From contig JAHLWJ010000015.1 of assembly GCA_019057975.1 (NCBI GenBank), forward strand, positions 1-28,289: a stretch of DNA of 28,289 nt. Reading direction: 5' to 3'. The DNA comes from Promethearchaeota archaeon (GTDB lineage: Archaea; Asgardarchaeota; Lokiarchaeia; Sigynarchaeales; SOKP01). Under the pieces are notes generated by a model. The model made no database searches. It was not told the DNA's origin and worked only from the letters and a program-made list of their open reading frames with translations. This document shows positions 7,750-14,120 of the stretch, in pieces. The position numbers and the translations under genes were made by a program. How positions within the stretch are numbered: the stretch's first letter is position 1; each line of letters opens with the position of its first letter.

Positions 7750-8421
7750 TCATCCACCTTGAATTGATTTCCTAACCTTATTATACTTTTTAATATCTAA
7801 TTTGAATAATATTCTATTTTTGTCTTTCTCAGTTTCTACTAATTTCAGATTTTCTAGAATGGTGATGTACTTTTTTATAGTAGTGTGATTCTTTTTCATA
7901 CCATTTGCTATTTCAGTGATTTTTAATGGCCGACCTTCTCTACTCAGAAATTCTATTAATTTTAGAACTATGTCTTTATTCAAATAATAGTAAAACTTAT
8001 CAAGCTTTGGATTTGAATCAAATTGAAAGAAAATCCGATGGTTATTGAGTTTTTTTGATCTGACAAATTCAAATTTTTCTAAACAAGATAGGTGCCATAA
8101 TGCTTGATTGCTTCCGATCTTTAAATTTCTCATCATCTCATTAATATTAGAGGGATTTTTTTTTATGAAATTGTAGATCTCATTCCTTTTTGGATTTTCA
8201 ATGATATTATTCTTCATTAATCTCGTTCCAGGAATAATCGTTTTTTTTCTTATTAATGATTTTATAATTAACTCAATTTTATTTCGGTTGATTTCGGGAT
8301 TTAATCTGACACGGTTACTTATAAATTCTACAATATCATTAATCGAAAAGAATGTCTTTTTCGTCAAATATTCTTTTACTAATCTAAGAACAATAGATTC
8401 TAAATTATCCAAGGAACTCAT
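7750..8421 (-). CDS. multi-winged-helix transcription regulator
   Basis: A 223-residue DNA-binding protein with no effector domain or membrane segment. Three helix-turn-helix-like blocks are visible. Residues ~1-70 are a degenerate helical repeat. Residues ~75-135 form a wHTH with NEIYNFIKKNPSNINEMM, then SNQALWHLSCLEKFEFV and a wing KKLNNHRIFFQ. Residues ~140-215 form a second wHTH with LIEFLSREGRPLKITEIA, NHTTIKKYITILENLKLV and a wing KDKNRILFKL. The HLSCLE recognition-helix pattern is typical of archaeal ArsR/MarR-like wHTH proteins that bind DNA as tandem domains. It is divergent from the Ub2-E1-E2-JAMM-RING operon, sharing the 272-base region 8422-8693, so it may regulate that operon or itself. 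The regulatory target is inferred from position alone. Confidence 0.8.
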   Translation of the reverse strand: MSSLDNLESIVLRLVKEYLTKKTFFSINDIVEFISNRVRLNPEINRNKIELIIKSLIRKKTIIPGTRLMKNNIIENPKRNEIYNFIKKNPSNINEMMRNLKIGSNQALWHLSCLEKFEFVRSKKLNNHRIFFQFDSNPKLDKFYYYLNKDIVLKLIEFLSREGRPLKITEIANGMKKNHTTIKKYITILENLKLVETEKDKNRILFKLDIKKYNKVRKSIQGG

Positions 8422-8610
8422 AAGCCACTATTGGTTTTTCGTTTCATTATCTTGTAATTATAGTATAAAACTCTCTCTACAACAATATTTTAAATATAAT
8501 ATATATTAATAGGCATCCATTCAATTTATAATCTAATTTCTTTCGCCTTCCACTATATTCTTTTGCATTTTTAAAAATTGCTTGAAAAACTTCAAAATCA
8601 TGCCAAAGGA

Positions 8611-8689
8611 TTTTATAATATCATTTTAATCCGATTTTATTAAGTTAAAAAAAATAAAAAATAAAAAAATAAAAAAAATTGGAAGTGAT
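8611..8689 (+). promoter_or_regulatory. promoter, A-rich leader and ribosome binding site of ubiquitin-like 2
   Basis: A TATA-like TTTTATAAT at 8611-8619 would start the transcript near 8640. The leader is almost pure A/T (8645-8680) and ends in a GTGAT Shine-Dalgarno core at 8685-8689, four bases before the ATG at 8694. This fixes the start at 8694 rather than the in-frame TTG at 8679. An unstructured A-rich leader with a strong site suggests high expression (inference). Confidence 0.5.
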
Positions 8690-8693
8690 ATAT

Positions 8694-9029
8694 ATGAGTT
8701 TTGAAGAAGAATTTGATGAGGATTTAGTTGGGGGAGAACCTATGAAATCTAAAACACCCATGACTAAAATCCCTTCAACAGGAAAGAAATTAACTCTCTA
8801 TTTCATGTCAACCATTGGTCCTGGTGAAAAGAAGGAAAAATTAACTGTGAATGACGGAAATTGCGTTGATGACATTAAGCAAACATTAGGAAATTTATAT
8901 GGACTTGATCCTAATGACTTTCATTTATCATCTGGTGGAGTAACAATGGATGAAAATAGCTCATTAAAAGAATATCATGTAAATGATGGAGATGATATTC
9001 TTTTGATTCCTGCTAGTACTGCTGGGTAA
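8694..9029 (+). CDS. ubiquitin-like modifier protein 2 (first gene of the conjugation operon)
   Basis: A 111-residue ubiquitin-fold protein, the head of a five-gene plus-strand cassette. An acidic N-terminal tail (MSFEEEFDEDLVGG) and a basic/polar linker (KSKTPMTKIPSTGKK) precede the beta-grasp domain at about 31-111. That domain shows LTLYFMSTIGPGEKK, DDIKQTLGNLYGLDPNDF, LSSGGVTMDENSSLKEYHV and a final NDGDDILLIPASTAG. It ends at the ubiquitin C-terminal position in Ala-Gly with nothing after, so no precursor processing is needed before E1 activation. Compared with ubiquitin-like 1 it has a shorter acidic tail but a nearly identical core. The E1 gene begins ~90 bases downstream, after a hairpin and T-tract. 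The start follows from the Shine-Dalgarno site and from alignment with MGFDNEFDEEL of paralogue 1. Confidence 0.9.
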   Translation: MSFEEEFDEDLVGGEPMKSKTPMTKIPSTGKKLTLYFMSTIGPGEKKEKLTVNDGNCVDDIKQTLGNLYGLDPNDFHLSSGGVTMDENSSLKEYHVNDGDDILLIPASTAG

Positions 9030-9061
9030 ACTTAAATAATATTCTTTATAAATTATAATAT

Positions 9062-9091
9062 AAGGGTGTTTAACCCTTCAACTTTTTTTAT
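9062..9091 (+). terminator. hairpin plus T-tract between ubiquitin-like 2 and E1
   Basis: AAGGGT (9062-9067) and ACCCTT (9073-9078) form a 6-bp stem with a 5-base loop, followed by CAAC and a T-rich run (9083 onward). It could partially terminate transcription, stop mRNA decay after the modifier gene, or both, giving more modifier than E1. TATA-like stretches at 9046-9060 could also start a separate E1 transcript, in which case the hairpin would lie at that transcript's 5' end. Confidence 0.4.
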
Positions 9092-9110
9092 TTTTTTTAT
9101 TAAATTTAAT

Positions 9111-9116
9111 GGTGAT
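9111..9116 (+). promoter_or_regulatory. Shine-Dalgarno site selecting the E1 start
   Basis: GGTGAT, complementary to the archaeal 16S rRNA tail, four bases before a TTG at 9121. The upstream ATG at 9109 overlaps this site. The same core-N4-start arrangement is seen for ubiquitin-like 2, which favours the TTG. Confidence 0.45.
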
Positions 9117-9120
9117 AATA

Positions 9121-10344
9121 TTGGATAAGGGTTCAGAATTTTTCGGAAAAGAATTATCAGTGGAAGAGAGAAATTTGTATGATCGCCAGTTTCGTCTTGA
9201 GGGTTGGTCTCAGAAATTGGTAAAAAACTCGAGAGTGTTAATAGCTGGTGTTGGTGGTTTAGGTTGTGAAATTGCTAAGAACTTAACTATGCTTGGAGTT
9301 GGTTGTTTAGATCTCGTCGATTTAGATATTATTGAACACTCTAATTTGAATCGCCAAATTCTTTTCACTGGAGCAAAGTTCGGAGAGCCTAAGGTAGTTG
9401 TTGCAGCTAGAAAACTAAGGGAAATTAATCCTAATATCATTGTCAAGGGATATCATACATCATTAGAACGATTGAATCCTGCAATCTATCAAGCTGCTGA
9501 TGTTGTTATAGGTGGTCTTGATTCGATGAATGCACGTTTAAACTTAAATGCTCAATGTATAAGATTTAAAAAGCCTTTAGTGGATGGAGGTGTCTCTGGT
9601 TATCATGGTCATATATATACAATATTTCCTTATCAAAATGCTTGTTATGAATGCAATCCAATGCCTGTAGGAGAAACTGATGAGATGGCAGCTTGTACAG
9701 TTGTAGGAGTTCCCCGAAAAAGAATCCATTGCGTTTTTAAAGGAGATATGGCATTTAAAGAAAAATTTGACAGAGATCCAAATCCAAAGAATATAAATGA
9801 TATTAAATTCATTCAAAAAGTTGCAAATGAATTAGTTAATAAACATAATTTCTTACCTGAATATACAGAAGATGATATTGTAATAATTATTGATAGACAT
9901 GATCCTGGAATAATAACCATAAATGCGGTTATTTCTGCATTACAATCACATGAAGCAGTAAAAATTCTTCATTGGAGAAAAGGACATAAAGGATTAGGTG
10001 AGCCTGTTCAAAGTTATATAATCTTTAATGCAATGACCATGAAATTTTATCATATTGAAAAACAAAGAAATCCAGAATGTTCTCAATGTGGTAAACATGT
10101 TCGAAGAGTCTCTATAAAATTGAGATCTCAATCACCCTGTGGAAGATTAATTGAGATATTGAAAAATAATGGTTTTGAACTGGATAAAAATTCTGAGCCA
10201 ATCCTTACTTTATTAGATTTCAATGATATAAAGATTGTAGATTTAGAACTGACCCCTGATGAAAATGGTTTGAGAAATTATGAATTAATTACAGCTGCAG
10301 GGTTTAAAGATGGAGAAATTTTTGTAACCTTAAAATTGAGATAA
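9121..10344 (+). CDS. E1-like ubiquitin-activating enzyme
   Basis: A single-chain E1 of 407 residues that should adenylate the modifier C-terminus and carry it as a thioester. After YDRQFRLEGW comes the ATP-binding GVGGLGCE (G43-G48), then DLVDLDIIEHSNLNRQ with the acidic pair and the Asn-Arg of the adenylation site, and GGLDSMNARLNLN as in eukaryotic UBA3/UBA2. Two CxxC pairs (C175/C178 and C320/C323) bind structural zinc. The catalytic cysteine is C192 in ACTVVGVPRKRIHC, the CTxxxxPR signature of eukaryotic UBA3/UBA2 rather than bacterial MoeB/ThiF. The last ~80 residues resemble the ubiquitin-fold domain that E1s use to recruit E2. Domain order is thus that of a eukaryotic catalytic E1 half on one chain. 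I prefer TTG 9121 over ATG 9109 because of the GGTGAT site at 9111. It sits between its substrate gene and the E2 gene. Confidence 0.93.
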   Translation: MDKGSEFFGKELSVEERNLYDRQFRLEGWSQKLVKNSRVLIAGVGGLGCEIAKNLTMLGVGCLDLVDLDIIEHSNLNRQILFTGAKFGEPKVVVAARKLREINPNIIVKGYHTSLERLNPAIYQAADVVIGGLDSMNARLNLNAQCIRFKKPLVDGGVSGYHGHIYTIFPYQNACYECNPMPVGETDEMAACTVVGVPRKRIHCVFKGDMAFKEKFDRDPNPKNINDIKFIQKVANELVNKHNFLPEYTEDDIVIIIDRHDPGIITINAVISALQSHEAVKILHWRKGHKGLGEPVQSYIIFNAMTMKFYHIEKQRNPECSQCGKHVRRVSIKLRSQSPCGRLIEILKNNGFELDKNSEPILTLLDFNDIKIVDLELTPDENGLRNYELITAAGFKDGEIFVTLKLR

Positions 10345-10362
10345 AAATTTAACCAAAAAATA

Positions 10363-10374
10363 TTTTATATAAAA
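10363..10374 (+). promoter_or_regulatory. possible internal promoter for E2 (TATA-like palindrome)
   Basis: TTTTATATAAAA in the 102-base A-rich gap between E1 and E2 (10345-10446). It is a good box A candidate and would give the E2-JAMM-RING genes their own transcript with a leader of about 50 bases. The remaining gap is A-rich low-complexity sequence with the imperfect repeat AAATTTAAC. Confidence 0.35.
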
Positions 10375-10446
10375 TTTAACAAAAAAAACATTAAAAAAAA
10401 ATATAATAATAAAGAATTAGAAGAAATAATAAAAAGGTATGAAAAA

Positions 10447-10974
10447 ATGAGTATAAGAAGTAGTCGTATTTCCCAAGATTTTGCAGGATTAAAAAAAATG
10501 CTTAAAGAAGGAGCCATTGTTCAACTAAAACCATTTAATCCTAAAAGAAAGAGTATTGACCATTTAGCTCTAGCTATTAAAGGACCTAAAGGTACTGCAT
10601 ATGGTGGTGGTGTCTTTAAATTGGAAATGAAATTTCCTACTCAGTATCCTAATCAACCTCCTTTTGTAAGAATGCATACTCCAATATGGCATCCAAATTT
10701 TTGGCCAAAACCTACTGAATATAAAGGACAGAGGAATATTTGTCTAGCTTTAGTAGATCCCTCTTTTATTGGTAAAAAAGGTGGATGGAGTCCATCAAAA
10801 AAAGCAGTAACAGTTGTTCAAGCAATAATTGCTATGTTAAACACCCGTGGTAAATATGTAAATCCAACGGATGTTTTTAATAAAAAAGCAGCAATAGAAA
10901 TGATGAAAAATCCTAAGTTTTTCGAGAAAAAAGTTAAAAACCTAGTAAAAAAGTATGCAAATAAGAAGTGGTGA
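10447..10974 (+). CDS. E2-like ubiquitin-conjugating enzyme
   Basis: A 175-residue UBC-fold protein that should accept the modifier from the E1 and pass it on to substrates. The usual order is present: N-terminal helix with RISQDFAGLKKML, a strand hairpin with GPKGTAYGGGVFKLEMKFP, the PxxPP turn YPNQPPFVR, the HPN motif (IWHPNFW, residues 82-84) and the catalytic cysteine C99 in RNICLALVD. Next come a Gly/Lys-rich loop with the conserved Trp (GGWSPSKK, W114) and the crossover helix TVVQAIIAMLNT. HPN and Cys are both intact and correctly spaced (17 residues from H82 to C99), so it is expected to be active. The C-terminal ~35 residues are Lys-rich and helical, a basic tail that could bind membranes, nucleic acids or acidic modifier tails. 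The stop overlaps the SD region of the JAMM gene. Confidence 0.93.
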   Translation: MSIRSSRISQDFAGLKKMLKEGAIVQLKPFNPKRKSIDHLALAIKGPKGTAYGGGVFKLEMKFPTQYPNQPPFVRMHTPIWHPNFWPKPTEYKGQRNICLALVDPSFIGKKGGWSPSKKAVTVVQAIIAMLNTRGKYVNPTDVFNKKAAIEMMKNPKFFEKKVKNLVKKYANKKW

Positions 10975-10975
10975 T
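10970..10975 (+). promoter_or_regulatory. Shine-Dalgarno site of the JAMM protease, overlapping the E2 stop
   Basis: GGTGAT at 10970-10975 contains the E2 stop TGA and lies seven bases before ATG 10983. This decides against the GTG at 10968 as start and suggests translational coupling of E2 and the JAMM protease. Confidence 0.5.
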
Positions 10976-10982
10976 TTTCCTA

Positions 10983-11795
10983 ATGGAAGAAAAACAATTA
11001 TCTAATAATTCAATAAAAGATCAAATTAAGAGGAAAATTAAGGAAAAAATAAAAAAAGAATTATTAGATGAAATATGTGAAGAGCTTAAATTAGAAGAAG
11101 AAGAATTAACAGAAGAAATCACTTCTATGCTTACACAGAAATCAAATACTAAACCAATTATAAAACATTCAAAAGAACCTACTGCTAAAATAGTAGAGAA
11201 AAAAAATGTTGAAACTCAAATTGAACTGGAAATCCAAAAAGAAATCTATATTTCAATAAAAGCAATCCTAAAAATAGCAAGTCATGCGCTTAAATATGCT
11301 AATAATAAGATTCCAAAAGTAAATTGGGTGGAAGTTATAGGGCTTCTTGGAGGAAAATTAGATAAAAATGATATACTACATATCGAAGATGCTTACCCAA
11401 TGGGGCATGGAACCGCCGTTTATGCGGAGATTAAAGATTATAAGAATTATGTGAGGGCTTATAGAGATATTAAAAAACAGAAATTATTCTTGTGTGGATG
11501 GTATCATTCACATCCAACTTTTGGCTGTTTCATGTCTAGTGAAGATATAGGCACTCAAGAAAGATATCAAAAACTCTGGGATAAAGCCGTTGCACTTGTT
11601 ATTGATCCTTACCTTATTGATGGAACTTCAGCGGGTTTTGAAATTTATCGAGCAAATCTTAAGACAAAAACTTGGTATCCATTATTATATGGAATTAAAG
11701 GGTCGTTAGACATACGAATGTTACCAGATATCTTAGCATTTATGAATCCTATTATTCAGGGGAAACCAGTTTATTTAGAATATGACGAAGATTAA
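10983..11795 (+). CDS. Rpn11-like JAMM/MPN+ deubiquitinating metalloprotease
   Basis: A 270-residue protein predicted to cleave isopeptide bonds between the modifier and its targets. The JAMM zinc site is complete: glutamate E117 in WVEVIGLLGG, the pair H175 and H177 in GWYHSHPTFGCFMSSED, then S185 and D188, giving H-x-H-x7-S-x2-D. The sequence around the site (GWYHSHP, FGC, then S..D and TQ) is closest in appearance to eukaryotic proteasomal Rpn11. Residues 1-~90 are a highly charged, Lys/Glu-rich region of probable helix or coiled coil (KRKIKEKIKKELLDEICEEL) absent from bacterial Mov34 peptidases, perhaps for substrate or partner binding. Because the modifiers end in mature form, its job should be removal from targets rather than precursor maturation. 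Start ATG 10983 is chosen for the GGTGAT site seven bases upstream. Confidence 0.93.
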   Translation: MEEKQLSNNSIKDQIKRKIKEKIKKELLDEICEELKLEEEELTEEITSMLTQKSNTKPIIKHSKEPTAKIVEKKNVETQIELEIQKEIYISIKAILKIASHALKYANNKIPKVNWVEVIGLLGGKLDKNDILHIEDAYPMGHGTAVYAEIKDYKNYVRAYRDIKKQKLFLCGWYHSHPTFGCFMSSEDIGTQERYQKLWDKAVALVIDPYLIDGTSAGFEIYRANLKTKTWYPLLYGIKGSLDIRMLPDILAFMNPIIQGKPVYLEYDED

Positions 11796-11824
11796 ATTTT
11801 GATATAGAAGGGGGTTATTAAGCC

Positions 11825-13030
11825 GTGGTGAAAACTAAATCAATAGCTCTAATATTAATTGCATTTTCAATTATCGGCATAATACATGGTGCTATTCTAA
11901 ATTCTGTTAATGTATTTATAAGTTGGTTGTTAATTGGAATCTGGCTAATATTTTCATTTAAGGTTTTAAAAAATATTAAGCAATATCGCGAATATAATTC
12001 ACCTCATAATACTGCATTTTTTACAATTGCTCCTGTTTTTATTGGAATTTTTTATTCAATCTGGGGAAATTTTACAGGTTTATTGGGAGAAAATCTTCTA
12101 GAAGATACAGATTTGTATTTAAGCTGGTGGGGCATTCTATTTGGATTTCCCTATATATTATATGGTTCAATTTCTCTACATCGTTGTTTCAAAAAATATA
12201 ATGTAATTTATTTTGGAACGAAATCTGTAAATGCACGTAAATTTGGATATATTTTAGGTATCTCAATTCTGTTTTTTATAATTATTTATTGGATAAGCTT
12301 TTATTCACTAATCGACTTCTATGAACTCCATTTAATACCTCTTCATTTTTTAATAGATCTCAATCTTTTAGCATTGCTTATCAGTACTATATTAATAATT
12401 ATTATCCCCGGGTTATTTGGGACTCAATCACAATTACCCCAATTAACAAGAGATTACATAACACAACGTACAAATAGATTAAACCAATTATCATCACCTA
12501 GAAGAAATACAAGACCTAGAAGATATAGAGAAAGTGTTCGTACAACAACAAGATCATCTCCAACACCATCAACCAGAACTGTAACTAATAGATCAAGTTC
12601 AGTTAGTCATTCATCGAGATCAACACCAACAGCACACAGGCGATCTACAACTTCAAGGTCCAAAAAATCTACTCGATCTGTAAGTAGAGGGCCAGCAGGA
12701 ACACAAGTAAGAAGCAAACAAAGCACCAGAAAAATAAGTAATTTTAATTTATATAAACCAAAAGCAGCACGTTTAACAACAGAGGATTTTAAATGTATTT
12801 TTTGTTTTAAATTACCGAAAATCCCGGACGACAAAGGAAGAGGAATAATATTGTGTCCTAATTGTCGGTATCCTGCTCATGCAGATGAATTTAAGGATTG
12901 GTTGCGAAGCTCAAATCTCTGTTCTCGATGTAATGCTCCAATTCCAGTAAACTATAGAAAGAATCCGAAAATATTAACAGTAAAAAACTACATAATCGTC
13001 TTAAAACACTTTGTGAATAATAAGAAATAG
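11825..13030 (+). CDS. polytopic membrane protein with C-terminal RING-like zinc domain, candidate E3 ligase
   Basis: A 401-residue protein, last in the ubiquitin operon. Residues ~5-200 contain about six hydrophobic membrane segments, an even number that would place the C-terminus on the same side as the N-terminus. Residues ~205-310 are a low-complexity Arg/Ser/Thr linker (RRNTRPRRYRESVRTTTR and similar), very basic and probably disordered. The C-terminal zinc domain has C324-x2-C327, C344-x2-C347, H352 and C366-x2-C369. This resembles RING domains (CPNC...H...W...CxxC), but the expected eighth ligand, Cys after H-x2, is Glu355 (HADEFKDWL). Small RING-finger proteins accompany other archaeal ubiquitin clusters, so E3 ligase activity at the membrane is plausible but unproven. 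Translation starts at GTG 11825 or 11828, after an AAGGGGG stretch. It is convergent with mptA, 16 bases apart. Confidence 0.85.
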   Translation: MVKTKSIALILIAFSIIGIIHGAILNSVNVFISWLLIGIWLIFSFKVLKNIKQYREYNSPHNTAFFTIAPVFIGIFYSIWGNFTGLLGENLLEDTDLYLSWWGILFGFPYILYGSISLHRCFKKYNVIYFGTKSVNARKFGYILGISILFFIIIYWISFYSLIDFYELHLIPLHFLIDLNLLALLISTILIIIIPGLFGTQSQLPQLTRDYITQRTNRLNQLSSPRRNTRPRRYRESVRTTTRSSPTPSTRTVTNRSSSVSHSSRSTPTAHRRSTTSRSKKSTRSVSRGPAGTQVRSKQSTRKISNFNLYKPKAARLTTEDFKCIFCFKLPKIPDDKGRGIILCPNCRYPAHADEFKDWLRSSNLCSRCNAPIPVNYRKNPKILTVKNYIIVLKHFVNNKK

Positions 13031-13046
13031 GATCCCCTTGAAAATT

Positions 13047-14000
13047 CTAAGTAGTTTGATTTTTTATTTTTAATCTTTCCTTTAAATCCCCAATCGTAGT
13101 TTTCAATTCAGCATACACATTATGGACATGTATACTTTCGAAAGATTCAATTTTAAAGTTAATTTCGAAATTATCTTCTATGTTTGGAAAGTCTCTCAAA
13201 ATGAAATTTTTTGCCATTTCCCTGATAACATCTTCTGAGAATAAAGGTTTTAAATGAGCACTTCTTATTAATTCGGCTTCTTCAGGTCTTTTTAATACAG
13301 ATTGTATCTTGCCACTCATAGATTCTTCAATTACATCAATGATATCTAAAACATCAATCTTTTGACCAGTTAAGTCTTTTATTTGAACAATAATAGTACC
13401 AATGGATCTTTGATTATGTGAGGAAAAGGGTAGTATATTTATTAATTTCTTAAGATCTTCATCATTGATTTTTATATCTTTTCTAGTTTTAATAATTTCT
13501 GTGGCGTATTCTTGAGACATTTCTTTTGCACAGGGACATACTGTCATCCCCACAGCACTTGCTCCAATGAAGTAGAGATATTCAATTTCATCAGACGATT
13601 TCCTGTTAGCATTGACGTAGGAACTAATACTGTAAGATTTTTGGATGTTCCTAGTGTTATTTTCTCTTACTTGTACGATAATCTTTCCCTCTAATTTTAC
13701 TTCTGCTTTTGAAGTGTAAGGATGTTGTTCTAGTAACCTTTTAACAATTCTATCACCTACCAATTCAATTGTAGGGGTTGGTTTATATATTACTTCATTT
13801 ATAACTTCCTCTATGGTTTCAGTAGTTCGTGACATATGGATACCGCGCTGTTGGGCAGGAAGATCGATTAATGCTGAAATCTTAGGATAAAAAGAGTAAT
13901 TTTTGTTCTCTTGTACAATTTCAACTTTTTTCTCCATTTCAACTATTCCAACTTTATCTATAGCAATATCTATTGCTGAACCAGAATCCTGTAAATCCAT
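13047..14000 (-). CDS. mptA: GTP cyclohydrolase MptA (FolE2 family, archaeal)
   Basis: A 317-residue tunnel-fold enzyme. Archaeal MptA converts GTP to 7,8-dihydro-D-neopterin 2',3'-cyclic phosphate with Fe(II), the first step to methanopterin; bacterial FolE2 homologues make dihydroneopterin triphosphate. Visible family motifs: QRGIHMSR (residues ~51-58, with the metal-ligand His region), IGASAVGMTVCPCAKEM with Cys155 and Cys157, the SSHNQRSIGTI segment, and the C-terminal HVHNVYA. Length fits MptA. It is divergent from the FO-synthesis operon across a 120-base promoter region with TATA-like stretches for both directions. Pterin and F420 synthesis draw on GTP and C1 metabolism together, so the pairing is sensible. 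Whether the product is the cyclic phosphate or triphosphate cannot be told from sequence; MptA is preferred for an archaeon. Confidence 0.93.
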   Translation of the reverse strand: MDLQDSGSAIDIAIDKVGIVEMEKKVEIVQENKNYSFYPKISALIDLPAQQRGIHMSRTTETIEEVINEVIYKPTPTIELVGDRIVKRLLEQHPYTSKAEVKLEGKIIVQVRENNTRNIQKSYSISSYVNANRKSSDEIEYLYFIGASAVGMTVCPCAKEMSQEYATEIIKTRKDIKINDEDLKKLINILPFSSHNQRSIGTIIVQIKDLTGQKIDVLDIIDVIEESMSGKIQSVLKRPEEAELIRSAHLKPLFSEDVIREMAKNFILRDFPNIEDNFEINFKIESFESIHVHNVYAELKTTIGDLKERLKIKNQTT

Positions 14001-14028
14001 TTTAAATTTATGAATTTTAAAACACCAG

Positions 14029-14090
14029 TTTTATATATTTATTTTTATTTTCTCTATTCTTAAAAAAGATTAGATATATTTTATATTATA
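14029..14090. promoter_or_regulatory. divergent promoter region between mptA and the FO operon
   Basis: TTTTATATATTT at 14029-14040 reads as a box A for mptA, about 33 nt from its ATG at 14000. TTTTATATTATA near 14079-14090 would serve the rightward operon whose ATG is at 14121. No clear inverted-repeat operator is visible between them. Confidence 0.4.
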
Positions 14091-14120
14091 TCTTTCAAAT
14101 AATTTGATTTTCTCAAGTAT

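Noticed and set aside
8645..8680. A-rich repeat before ubiquitin-like 2 as a CRISPR or tandem repeat
   Set aside because: Simple A/T low complexity in a leader; no repeat-spacer structure.
6442..9029. The two ubiquitin-fold proteins as MoaD/ThiS or SAMP sulfur carriers
   Set aside because: No molybdopterin, thiamin or thiouridylation genes are near. The adjacent E1 has a UBA3-type cysteine motif and there is a real E2; sequence landmarks follow ubiquitin order. A dual role is not excluded.
10345..10446. Small gene or RNA in the E1-E2 gap
   Set aside because: Only A-rich sequence with a TATA-like palindrome; no start with a meaningful frame and no stable GC-containing stem.
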